NCBI RefSeq assembly: GCF_003149105.1
Contig: NZ_QGDS01000002.1
Location: 372,001-436,000 of the forward strand
From: Faecalicatena contorta
GTDB lineage: Bacteria > Bacillota > Clostridia > Lachnospirales > Lachnospiraceae
Length of the DNA: 64,000 nt
Direction: 5' to 3'
The notes under the pieces are model-generated. The model did not search any database. It had not been told where the DNA came from and worked only from the letters and a program-made list of their open reading frames with translations. This document shows, one piece after another, positions 6,985 through 14,492 of the stretch (the first letter of the stretch is position 1; each line of letters begins with the position of its first letter). Both the position numbers and the translations under genes were made by a program.

Positions 6985-8154
6985 CTATTTAGGATGGTAG
7001 GTGTTACCTGTTTTTAGTAAGTGATATATTACACGAACTAACTTTTTACTAGTATGGCTAAGTGCAACGAAGTAGTGTTTACCTTCTGCGAGCTTTTTGT
7101 GCTTATATTCATTAAAAGATGGGTTCCTCATACAAACGAGTCTAGTTGCATTAAGAAGCGCCCAACGAAGATATTTAGAGCCACGTTTCACCATAATGGC
7201 ATGGCTTGCAGTGAACTTTCCGGATTGGTAGGTGGACGGTTCCAATCCTGCAAAGGCAAGTAACTTAGCAGAATTGTTAAACAGAGAAATATCACCGATT
7301 TCTGCCAGAATGATTGCAGCAGAAATGTATGAAATACCAGGTATGCTCATAATGGGAGAATTCAGCTGCTCAACAGAAGATTTTATCTGCTTATCCAATA
7401 AATCAATTTCAGTTTGTAGAAAGAGAATCATACGGATGGTTTGTTGCAGTTCAAATGCTTGAGCAGGAGATGTGGATCCAATAGAATCTTTTGCAGCTTC
7501 TCGCAATTCAATTGCCTTATCCTTCGAATATTTACCTTTTGAATATTTCTGAATCAAATGGGTAAGTTTTGTTAAATGACAAGAAGCAATCGCTACGGCG
7601 CTGGGCAATTCCAGTAACGTGTAAAGCATAGAATTCTGGGAGGCAGACCAAACATGAGCAGAAAGTTCGGGAAAGATAATATGAAGAAGTCTAGAGTAAG
7701 AGACTTTGAACTTTGAACGTTCATGAACTAACCGAAAACGATGTCTGGAAAGAGACTTGAGTTCTTGGATGTGGTAAGATACTGGTACGTAGGGCTTTAA
7801 GTCTTCCGTCATCAGCATCATTGTAATAAAACGAGCATCTGACTTATCTGTTTTAGTTTTCCTAAGGCTGCGACCTTTACGATAGAGATTGGTAGCAAGA
7901 GGATTTAACAGAAATGTAAGGAGACCTTTTGCGAGGAGGAACTCAAGGATGTTATTGCTGTAATGACCGGTTGCTTCAAGTCCTACTTTTATATTATCCG
8001 TAGAAAGAGCTACAGAGATAAGCATAGAAAAGAAAGAATTGAAGCCATCAAGAGTATTCGGGAAAGTAAAAGCATCTGCTAAAACTTCGCCATCTGAGTT
8101 TGTGATGAAGCAATCATGTTTATCCTTTGCAACATCGATACCAACGTAAAACAT
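6985..8154 (-). CDS. IS110-family transposase (DEDD/serine recombinase)
   Basis: 389 residues from ATG 8154 (ribosome site AAAGGTGG upstream); a longer frame to 8241 lacks a site. The N-terminal RuvC-like DEDD domain is seen in MFYVGIDVAKDKHD, GLEATGHYS and KTDKSDARFI. The C-terminal Tnp2/transposase_20 domain is seen in SIPGISYISAAIILAEIGD and FAGLEPS, with a Ser in ASHAIMVKRGSKYLR. IS110 recombinases work with a structured bridge RNA made from a non-coding end of the element. Here 8155-8342 (upstream) and 6776-6984 (downstream) are non-coding and could encode it. The gene is uninterrupted and likely active. Exact element ends cannot be read because IS110 elements lack clear inverted termini. 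Confidence 0.88.
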   Translation of the reverse strand: MFYVGIDVAKDKHDCFITNSDGEVLADAFTFPNTLDGFNSFFSMLISVALSTDNIKVGLEATGHYSNNILEFLLAKGLLTFLLNPLATNLYRKGRSLRKTKTDKSDARFITMMLMTEDLKPYVPVSYHIQELKSLSRHRFRLVHERSKFKVSYSRLLHIIFPELSAHVWSASQNSMLYTLLELPSAVAIASCHLTKLTHLIQKYSKGKYSKDKAIELREAAKDSIGSTSPAQAFELQQTIRMILFLQTEIDLLDKQIKSSVEQLNSPIMSIPGISYISAAIILAEIGDISLFNNSAKLLAFAGLEPSTYQSGKFTASHAIMVKRGSKYLRWALLNATRLVCMRNPSFNEYKHKKLAEGKHYFVALSHTSKKLVRVIYHLLKTGNTYHPK

Positions 8155-8342
8155 GGAATAACCACCTTTCAAAATAGATTTAGATACTATGCTCCACAGA
8201 CTTGTTTGTTGAATGTAGCCTTGTTCTAAATAAAACGTCATGCGTTATCTAACTAATTAACAAATAAACAAACAGCTATGGTTAGAGCCTTTCAAAGAAA
8301 TCGTCAAAGCGATAGGAGAACACACTAATCCATAGCATCTGA

Positions 8343-8398
8343 GTACATTATACAAAATCAAAAAGAAAGGAAAAGTATAATGTGTGTACATTATACAA
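8343..8398. repeat. Direct repeat with palindrome before IS66 tnpA
   Basis: GTACATTATACAA occurs at 8343-8355 and again at 8386-8398. The second copy also pairs with a preceding GTATAATGT to make a hairpin (8375-8395). No GTAAGCG-type IS66 terminus is seen between the IS110 gene and tnpA, so this lies where the IS66 end should be. Confidence 0.65.
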
Positions 8399-8407
8399 GG
8401 GGAATAT

Positions 8408-8779
8408 ATGAATCAATTAACTATCGCATCCCACAACCATAAGATGCAGTTGTGGACCAGCCGGATCCATAAATGCAGAAGCAGTAACCAAACAGTTGCC
8501 GACTGGTGTTCTGAGAATGATATTTCCATCAAGTCTTACTATTATTGGATGCGCAAGATCAAATCCGAAGCTTTTGAGGCATTGCCAGCAGAACGCAAGT
8601 CTAAAGTCCTGACACAAAAGCGGGATGCTTCTTTTGCAGAAGTGACTCTTATAGAAAAACCAAGGGCAGATTCCTGTGCGGTCAGGATCCACGTCAGCGG
8701 CTTACTTCTGGAAATCCAAAACGGTGCGGATGACCAGACCGTCGAACATACGCTGCATGCCATCCGAAAACTATGTTAG
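8408..8779 (+). CDS. tnpA: IS66 accessory protein TnpA
   Basis: 123 residues from ATG 8408 (AAGGGGAATAT upstream); an earlier in-frame ATG at 8384 sits inside a repeat. The helix-turn-helix-like segment W.SRIHKCRSSNQTVADWC, with SIKSYYYWMRKI following, is typical of IS66 Orf1. It overlaps tnpB by 7 bases, the usual coupled arrangement. It is complete, but its element is not: tnpC is broken downstream and the 5' terminus was not found. Confidence 0.8.
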   Translation: MNQLTIASHNHKMQLWTSRIHKCRSSNQTVADWCSENDISIKSYYYWMRKIKSEAFEALPAERKSKVLTQKRDASFAEVTLIEKPRADSCAVRIHVSGLLLEIQNGADDQTVEHTLHAIRKLC

Positions 8780-9129
8780 GTGACATCTCCCAGGCCGACC
8801 ATATTTATCTTGCCTGTGGCCATACCGATATGAGAAAGGCGATTGATGGCTTGGCGGCAATCGTACAGCAGAACTTTAAGCTGGACCCATTCTCAAACAG
8901 CCTGTTCCTTTTCTGCGGACGTAAAGCCAACCGGCTGAAAGCCCTCTATTGGGAGGGAGATTTATTCGTCCTCCTGTATAAACGGTTAGAAAGCTCCCGT
9001 TTCCAATGGCCCAGGAACCAGGCGGAAGTGCGCAGTATCTCGGAACAGGAGTTCCGTTGGCTGCTGGAAGGACTGGCAATAGACCAACCCAAAGCCGTAC
9101 AGAAAATCCATCCAAAAACTGCATTATAA
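8773..9129 (+). CDS. tnpB: IS66 family TnpB (Orf2)
   Basis: 118 residues, starting MLGDISQADHIYLACGHTDMRK with RKAIDGLAAIVQ and LFLFCGRKANRLKALYWEGD: the standard IS66 Orf2 signature. Length is normal (about 115-120). ATG 8773 overlaps the tnpA stop. Needed with TnpA and TnpC for IS66 transposition, molecular role unknown. Not to be confused with the RNA-guided TnpB of IS200/IS605 elements, which is unrelated. Confidence 0.9.
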   Translation: MLGDISQADHIYLACGHTDMRKAIDGLAAIVQQNFKLDPFSNSLFLFCGRKANRLKALYWEGDLFVLLYKRLESSRFQWPRNQAEVRSISEQEFRWLLEGLAIDQPKAVQKIHPKTAL

Positions 9130-9170
9130 AGTGCCGTGAATTCCTATATTTACTGGATTCATTGGCACTT
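9129..9170. repeat. Inverted repeat between tnpB and tnpC
   Basis: AAGTGCC (9129-9135) and GGCACTT (9164-9170) flank a 28-base loop directly after the tnpB stop and upstream of the likely tnpC start at 9217. It may limit tnpC expression; no T-run. Confidence 0.45.
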
Positions 9171-9216
9171 TTGTGGTATAATAAGAGCAGTAAAAACACA
9201 AAGGAACTGCTTAAAA

Positions 9217-9444
9217 ATGAACTCAGATAATCAGGTGACCCAGTTTCAGGGACGAATTAAAGAATTGGAAAACCAGAACCGGATCCTTCAGGAAAAGGTT
9301 GATTACCTGACCCATAAACTCTTTGGCAGTTCTTCTGAACAGACATCATCCCTTGGTATCGAGGGGCAGATGTCTATTTTTGATGAGGCGGAAGCCTCTG
9401 TGGATCCCAAAGCAGCCGAGCCGGATATGAAGGATGTGGCTTGA
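9217..9444 (+). pseudogene. IS66 transposase TnpC, truncated by IS256
   Basis: Only ~75 residues remain: a leucine-zipper-like coiled coil (IKELENQNRILQEKVDYLTHK), the LFGSSSEQT motif and GQMSIFDEAE, all from the N-terminal part of TnpC (normally ~500 residues). The stop codon TGA (9442-9444) is formed across the joint with the IS256 left end. The rest of tnpC is not found right of the IS256 copy, so more than a simple insertion happened. The ATG at 9217 is preferred to 9136, which precedes the coiled coil by unrelated sequence. Confidence 0.85.
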
Positions 9445-10805
9445 TAACGTATAATTAATTTCGCACTTTTAATTTCATAAAAATAGACATGGTCTATAGC
9501 CGTTTGGTAGAATTAAGTTACCACACAAAATTATCCCAAGGAGGTTATAGAACCATGTCTGATACCATTATACAATTAACGAAGACTTAATAAAGAACGA
9601 TTTAAAGGATCTTGTGCGCAGCAGTGTGGAAGAAACACTCAATGCCCTGCTTGATAAAGAAGCTGATGATTTAGTGAATGCTCAGAAATATGAGCGTTCT
9701 CCTGAGCGTCAGGGGTATCGTTCCGGTCATTACAAGCGAAACTTTCATACTACATCTGGTGAGGTAGAACTGAAGGTCCCAAAGCTGAAAGGAGTTTCTT
9801 TTGAAACTGCTATCATTGAGCGGTATCGTCGTAGGTAATCTTCTGTTGAGGAAGCTCTGATTGAGATGTATCTGGCAGGAGTTTTCGTTCGACGTGTGGA
9901 AGATATTACGGAGGCACTTTGGGGAACCAAAGTCTCCCCCGGTACTATCAGCAACCTGAACAAAAAAGCTTATGAGCACATCGAAACATGGCGTACCCGT
10001 CCATTAACGGGTGAATACCCCTACGTTTACGTGGATGGTGTTTTTCTAAAACGCAGCTGGGGCGGTGAAATTCAAAACGTCTCCATCCTGATTGCTATCG
10101 GTGTCGGCAAAGACGGATGCCGTGAAATTATCGGTGCTGCCGAAGGTATGAAAGAGGATAAGGAGAGCTGGCGTTCCTTCTTTGTAAGCATGAAAGAGCG
10201 TGGGCTTTGTGGCGTACAATTGATAATTGGTGACCGTAACCTGGGCATGTTTGAAACGATTCCGGAAGTATTTTCGGATGCCCGTTATCAGCGTTGTACG
10301 GTTCATTTTTATCGGAACATTTTCTCAGTGACACCACGTAAGAAAATGAAAGCAGTTTCCATGATGCTAAAGGCTATTCATGCCCAAGAGAACAAAGATG
10401 CTGCCCGGGAGAAAGCAGCACAAGTAGCTTTAAAATTCCGGGAAATGAAGCTTGCCAAGGCCGCTGAAAAGTTGGAAGCTGGCATTGAGGAAACCTTGAC
10501 TTATATGGAGTTTCCAACGCAGCATTGGACCCGGATTCGTACCAACAATACAATCGAACGGCTCAACCGTGAAATCAAACGTCGTACGAAAGCTATCGGT
10601 GCATTTCCTGATGGTCAGAGCGCACTCATGCTTGTATGTGCCAGACTGCGTCATGTAGCCTGAACGAGGTGGGGAATCCTCCGCTATATGAATATGGATC
10701 ATCTTATCAATCCTGGTAATGATCTGCTGTCTGATGACATAGCTGGTTAGCTAACGACTGCCAAACGGTAGAAAATTAAATTTGCGAAAGACTATTGACA
10801 CTATC
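9443..10805 (+). mobile_element. IS256-family element, decayed
   Basis: Imperfect terminal repeats can be aligned: the left end begins GATAACGTATAATTAATTTC at 9443, and the right end on the minus strand begins GATAGTGTCAATAGTCTTTC at 10805; both continue with CGCA. Length about 1.36 kb, normal for the family. Flanks (ATGTGGCTT left, TTGGAATTA right) show no 8-9-bp duplication, and IS66 sequence does not resume on the right, so the copy sits at a rearrangement joint. Confidence 0.75.
9555..10750 (+). pseudogene. IS256-family transposase, frameshift plus two nonsense codons
   Basis: The start MSDTIIQL is followed by a frame change near 9578 (one A apparently lost). Translation then continues to YRRR, a TAA at 9836-9838 where GAA (Glu) is expected before SSVEEALIEMYLAGV, and a TGA at 10661-10663 where GGA (Gly) is expected after CARLRHVA. 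The same frame ends at TAG 10748-10750. Otherwise the mutator/IS256 DDE core is well preserved: VYVDGVFLK, IIGDRNLGMFE, QRCTVHFYRN, RTNNTIERLNREIKRR. Cannot make a full transposase. Confidence 0.9.
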
Positions 10806-11169
10806 TTGGAATTATAGATTAACAGATAGTAACGGATTAAGTAGCAGGGGAGACTCATGAAAATGAAGAGAAGTCCAATTGCATTTTGCAAGTAGAAATA
10901 TTTAATACTCACAGAATGCAAGTACCATGATATTTATGAAAAAACCTTTGCTAATATGCCGTTATGATATGGTATAATTAGGATGTCTTCTAGAGGGCAG
11001 ACATTCAGAAAGGAATTAGTAATTATAATTATTGCTTTAATATTACAGATTAAAGATAATTATAGGGATACTTATATAAGTATATATTTGAAGCAAGATG
11101 ATGGATGAAGATTATTGGTAAACTTTTAAATAGAGCATTATTGAAATAATATTCCAGGAGTATACATAT
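10806..11169 (+). other. Non-coding region before TIR-like gene, with promoter
   Basis: No gene is seen. An extended -10 box TG-G-TATAAT lies at 10970-10978. It is followed by a small hairpin (ATGTCT 10983-10988 / AGACAT 10999-11004) and about 160 bases of very AT-rich leader before the start at 11170. The long leader may be regulatory. The left part (10806-10960) borders the IS256 end and may be remnant DNA. Confidence 0.45.
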
Positions 11170-12585
11170 ATGGAACGTTGTAATATTTTCTACTCATGGC
11201 AGTCCGATATAAAAGAAAGTAAGAATTTTTTATCCGATTGCCTGAAACAATTGAATAAAAAACTGAGGGACATAGTAGTTGTTGAGGTTGACAGGGATAC
11301 AGAGGGGATTGCTGGTGCACCTGACAACGGAGATACTATCTATATGAAAATTGATAAGGCTGATATTTTTGTGGCCGACGTAACAATTATAAATAGTGAG
11401 TGGGATAAGATTATACTTCTGTATAACAAGGATTATGGAAATGTGGAGGATTTACCTTTTGATATCAATCATCAGCGAATGACAGGATACTCTTTGCAGG
11501 AGGAAAAGAAAGCAGAAGCCAGGAATAGAATCATTAGCAATATTGCTACAACGATTAGTATTCTCAAAGAAAGTAAACAACTACATGGTGGGCGCCCGAA
11601 TATTATGTCTGCACGCCAGGATTTGGCAAAAATATTGCTGGAAGGAATAAAAAGGATTCATAATTATACTCAGAAAAGGCGGTTTACAGATTGGACTGAC
11701 TTGCAGGAAGATTTTATTGTAGTTACAGATGCCAATTTTGCCCTGGCCGAAACATTGAAAGAATATATGACAGATTCACAGTACATTCAGCTGATACGGT
11801 TATTGCAGAAGATGAAATTGAGCACATTGGGTAATAATGATCATTGTGGATGGGAATTTGCTGAAGAAATTGCTGATGAGTATTTCGAACCGCTATATCT
11901 TGAATTTGGCAAATATATGACATCACTTTCGACAGAACAGGTTCTTTGTAAGGAGTTTATAACACTCTATAACGCTGTTTCAGGAGATGAAGAGTTACAG
12001 CATTGCTCCGCTAAGACTGTAGATGGAAATATTGTATTTGTAGATGATGGAGAGTGGCAGGAGGCTTATGATATCGATAGGAAATTGTTATGTAAAGGTT
12101 CAAGTACAACTGGATTATTTACCGGATATCGATATACTAGAGAATATGACGGCGATTTTGTAGAATCTAAAAGAAACGGTAAAGGTAATGAAAAAACAAA
12201 TATTATGAATCGAGATCAGTTTAGATGTGGCAATATCAGGAAAAGTGGTCTTTGGAAGAACGATAAATTTATAAAGGGTACTATCTATTCTGCCATCATC
12301 TATATAAATGATGAGGGGAACCTTTCCATTATCGATACTGGGGAAAGCTATCCTTTGACTGCTGATCAACAAAGTATGTCTTTATTGATTTCGGGATGCT
12401 CTATGGAAGAGTTGTCCTGCTATTATGTGGCTGATATCGATTTTAATGAGGGGGAATTTCAGATACTGGAAGGAACTAAAAAAAGCCTGATTGAAGCAGA
12501 TGTTTATGGATACTATGAAACATCAATAATGGAAGAAAAGACAGGTCAAATTCTGAATAAGGAACAGGGATTGAGGCATAAATGA
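11170..12585 (+). CDS. TIR-like domain protein with an internal gap, defence-like
   Basis: 471 residues. The first ~120 match a bacterial TIR-like family common in defence loci: IFYSWQSDIKESKNF, VEVDRDTEGIAGAPD, DTIYMKIDKADIFVADVTIIN and WDKIILLYNKDYGNVEDLPFDINHQRM. Members normally carry, between VADVTIIN and W(D/E)KII, a stretch of ~25 residues with a PNPNVLIELGYA-like motif containing the presumed NAD-cleaving glutamate. Here residues 74-79 read NSEWDK with no such stretch (DNA 11389-11406), an apparent in-frame deletion. The C-terminal ~350 residues are unrecognised and could be a sensing part. The start ATG 11170 follows CCAGGAG. Either an inactivated effector or a variant. Confidence 0.6.
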   Translation: MERCNIFYSWQSDIKESKNFLSDCLKQLNKKLRDIVVVEVDRDTEGIAGAPDNGDTIYMKIDKADIFVADVTIINSEWDKIILLYNKDYGNVEDLPFDINHQRMTGYSLQEEKKAEARNRIISNIATTISILKESKQLHGGRPNIMSARQDLAKILLEGIKRIHNYTQKRRFTDWTDLQEDFIVVTDANFALAETLKEYMTDSQYIQLIRLLQKMKLSTLGNNDHCGWEFAEEIADEYFEPLYLEFGKYMTSLSTEQVLCKEFITLYNAVSGDEELQHCSAKTVDGNIVFVDDGEWQEAYDIDRKLLCKGSSTTGLFTGYRYTREYDGDFVESKRNGKGNEKTNIMNRDQFRCGNIRKSGLWKNDKFIKGTIYSAIIYINDEGNLSIIDTGESYPLTADQQSMSLLISGCSMEELSCYYVADIDFNEGEFQILEGTKKSLIEADVYGYYETSIMEEKTGQILNKEQGLRHK

Positions 12586-12926
12586 CTACGAAAGTGATAG
12601 GGTGTGCTACGAATTTGCTGGATTTGGAAAACACTATTCAAAACAAGCCCTAAAGGCGTCTATAATAAAATCAAGTGATTCCTTATAAAAAGAAACTTTT
12701 AATATGAACAATACTCTGGATATCATTCAAAGTATAAAACAACAGATTTGGAGAATTTTGATTTAATTTAAGAAATGAGTGACTGTCTTCCGTGGTTAAG
12801 ACATTGTATCAATCGTTTTGAAGTTACTAACTTTGAACAATCTTAAAAAGTTTTATCATCTCCAGACTTTTAGGGTTATACTGGATAAACAACAGAGACA
12901 ATTCCCTTCAGAAAGTTGGTGATAAC
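12586..12926 (+). other. AT-rich gap with short remnant frames
   Basis: No convincing gene. A 30-40-codon frame without a start reads NDYESDRVCYEFAGFGKHYS (about 12584-12690), and a short one starts at ATG 12703 (MNNTLDIIQSIKQQ). Both stop quickly and could be gene debris. The frame of the next gene is open upstream to about 12867 without an ATG. Confidence 0.35.
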
Positions 12927-13619
12927 GTGATTGCCGAGATATATAGCAAGATAACTAAACATAACAGTAATCTTTCAGAAATATCAGAGGACGAATTGAC
13001 AGGAAACTTTTTCGGTCATTTAAGGTACAGGCCCTTCAATGAAGGTTTGAAGCCAATCCTGAAAAATGCTGTATTTCCTTCTAAAATCGGCACTTTAATT
13101 GATAATGTTGATGTTGGATTTTGGAATAACAATATCGAATTTTGGCCTTATGATAAAGAGGGCGAGCTTGATGCTTACATTGAATTTGACCATCTTGCCA
13201 TGGGCATTGAAGTGAAATATACAAGTGGTCTTTCCTCTGACGATAATGTTGACTATTCGCTATCTGATGAAAGAGAATTAGAGGAGGAAAGCCGAAACCA
13301 ACTGCAAAGAGAAAGCCGAATAATCACTCGCAGAGCGGGCAATAAGGCTAAAATCCTTTTGCTTGTCGGCAGTGCAATGGCTTGTGCCGACATATATACA
13401 AACATTACCAAACGGAAATTGTTTTTAAGCTCGGATGTAACATTCGGATATGTAACATGGCAGTCGCTTTTACGAGAGCTTCTCAAGCTTAAGTTTGACA
13501 ATCCATTTTCCTCATTGATTATTTCAGACTTGATTGCATTACTTGCACGAAAAGGCTTTGACCAATTTCAAAACATGGAACTTGATATTCCCTGCTCTGT
13601 GTCCTGCGATGAACATTAG
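12927..13619 (+). CDS. PD-(D/E)XK nuclease-like protein, candidate defence nuclease
   Basis: 230 residues from GTG 12927 (weak site GGTGAT). The core has the pattern of a PD-(D/E)XK fold: GELDAYIEFDHLAMGIEVKY, i.e. an acidic residue (D in ELDAY), then E-x-K (IEVK) at the end of the next strand, followed by a charged loop and an Arg-rich helix (ESRNQLQRESRIITRRA), then a hydrophobic strand KILLLVGSAMACADIY. No membrane segment. The frame is open for ~20 codons upstream, so the true start could be earlier with a rare codon. Followed after 76 bases by an unknown gene with its own strong site. I infer DNA or RNA cleavage; the target is unknown. Confidence 0.5.
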   Translation: MIAEIYSKITKHNSNLSEISEDELTGNFFGHLRYRPFNEGLKPILKNAVFPSKIGTLIDNVDVGFWNNNIEFWPYDKEGELDAYIEFDHLAMGIEVKYTSGLSSDDNVDYSLSDERELEEESRNQLQRESRIITRRAGNKAKILLLVGSAMACADIYTNITKRKLFLSSDVTFGYVTWQSLLRELLKLKFDNPFSSLIISDLIALLARKGFDQFQNMELDIPCSVSCDEH

Positions 13620-13695
13620 TGGTTTGATTATCCGATGGAAAACAAGTTTTCTTTTGGAAACACTGCACAAATAAAAGTAGAAGGAGATTACCATT

Positions 13696-14289
13696 ATGAG
13701 TTCAAGTGAAAATATTCGCAATGCCTTACAAGTTTTATATAAGACATATGACAATGTGCAAAAGCTGATGGATTATACAAAGATAGTTGCTCAGGAAAAG
13801 ACAAATTATAGACTTGCAGCTCCTAAAGCATTACGGTGGAAGTCGGATAACGAAACACACGGCTGGCTGGTTAGTGATTTTATTCTGCTATTCCAAGATA
13901 CCGTCAACCCGGACTGTGAAAGCAAGAACGGTTGGAAAGATGCTCCAGTGTATGTTATGGAAATATACTTAGGGGATAAGGTTGATGAGAAAGGTTTGCC
14001 TTGTATCTATTTATCGAAGTTTGAGTACAACGATATGAATAGTTGGAGTGAGGGGTGTTCTCCTGCTAATCATTGGGTGTTTTGGTGGCCGCTGCGAGAT
14101 AAAAACAATGTAGATTTTGCTCAGCAGGACGATTATTGGATTGGAATACCCAAAAATGAAAAATATTCGAGCAGACATTGGGGGTTGAAAAAAGTAACTT
14201 ATGAGAAAATTGATTTAATGGAGGTCAATTCAGAAAATTTGAAGCAGATGGTTTTTGATAGGTTTGATTTGTTGAGGGAAATGGATTAA
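13696..14289 (+). CDS. Uncharacterised 197-residue protein paired with nuclease-like gene
   Basis: Starts at ATG 13696 with AAGGAG at 13680-13685. Soluble, rich in Trp and Tyr (SCSPANHWVFWWPL-like segment near residues 115-130, DYWIGIP, RHWGL), with a helical N-terminus (ENIRNALQVLYKTYDNVQKL) and helical C-terminus. No catalytic motif that I recognise. Same strand as the nuclease-like gene and flanked on the right by a bidirectional terminator, so the two appear to form a unit. It could be a partner, specificity or immunity protein; I cannot decide. Confidence 0.55.
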   Translation: MSSSENIRNALQVLYKTYDNVQKLMDYTKIVAQEKTNYRLAAPKALRWKSDNETHGWLVSDFILLFQDTVNPDCESKNGWKDAPVYVMEIYLGDKVDEKGLPCIYLSKFEYNDMNSWSEGCSPANHWVFWWPLRDKNNVDFAQQDDYWIGIPKNEKYSSRHWGLKKVTYEKIDLMEVNSENLKQMVFDRFDLLREMD

Positions 14290-14406
14290 TACTTATGCTA
14301 TGGTTCTATAAAACGATTCCATGAGAGCAGTGTCATAGGAATTTCCTTTTCTGCCTTCACGATGAACACTTCTTCGTATTTTAAAAAGAGACTGAAAGTT
14401 TCTAAT

Positions 14407-14456
14407 GGAAAAAAGTGCAATCCCATATTCGGGAAACGCACTTTTTCCGTATTTTT
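14407..14456. terminator. Bidirectional terminator at island/core boundary
   Basis: GGAAAAAAGTGC (14407-14418) pairs with GCACTTTTTCC (14438-14448), with T-rich DNA on both sides. It lies between the plus-strand unknown gene (ends 14289) and the minus-strand protease gene (ends 14493), so it can end both transcripts. Confidence 0.75.
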
Positions 14457-14492
14457 TATATTCACATGTCCAACGATTAAAAATCCTCTCTA

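Noticed and set aside
8773..9129. TnpB as an RNA-guided nuclease
   Set aside because: This is IS66 Orf2, which shares only its name with the IS200/IS605 TnpB; no RuvC motifs.
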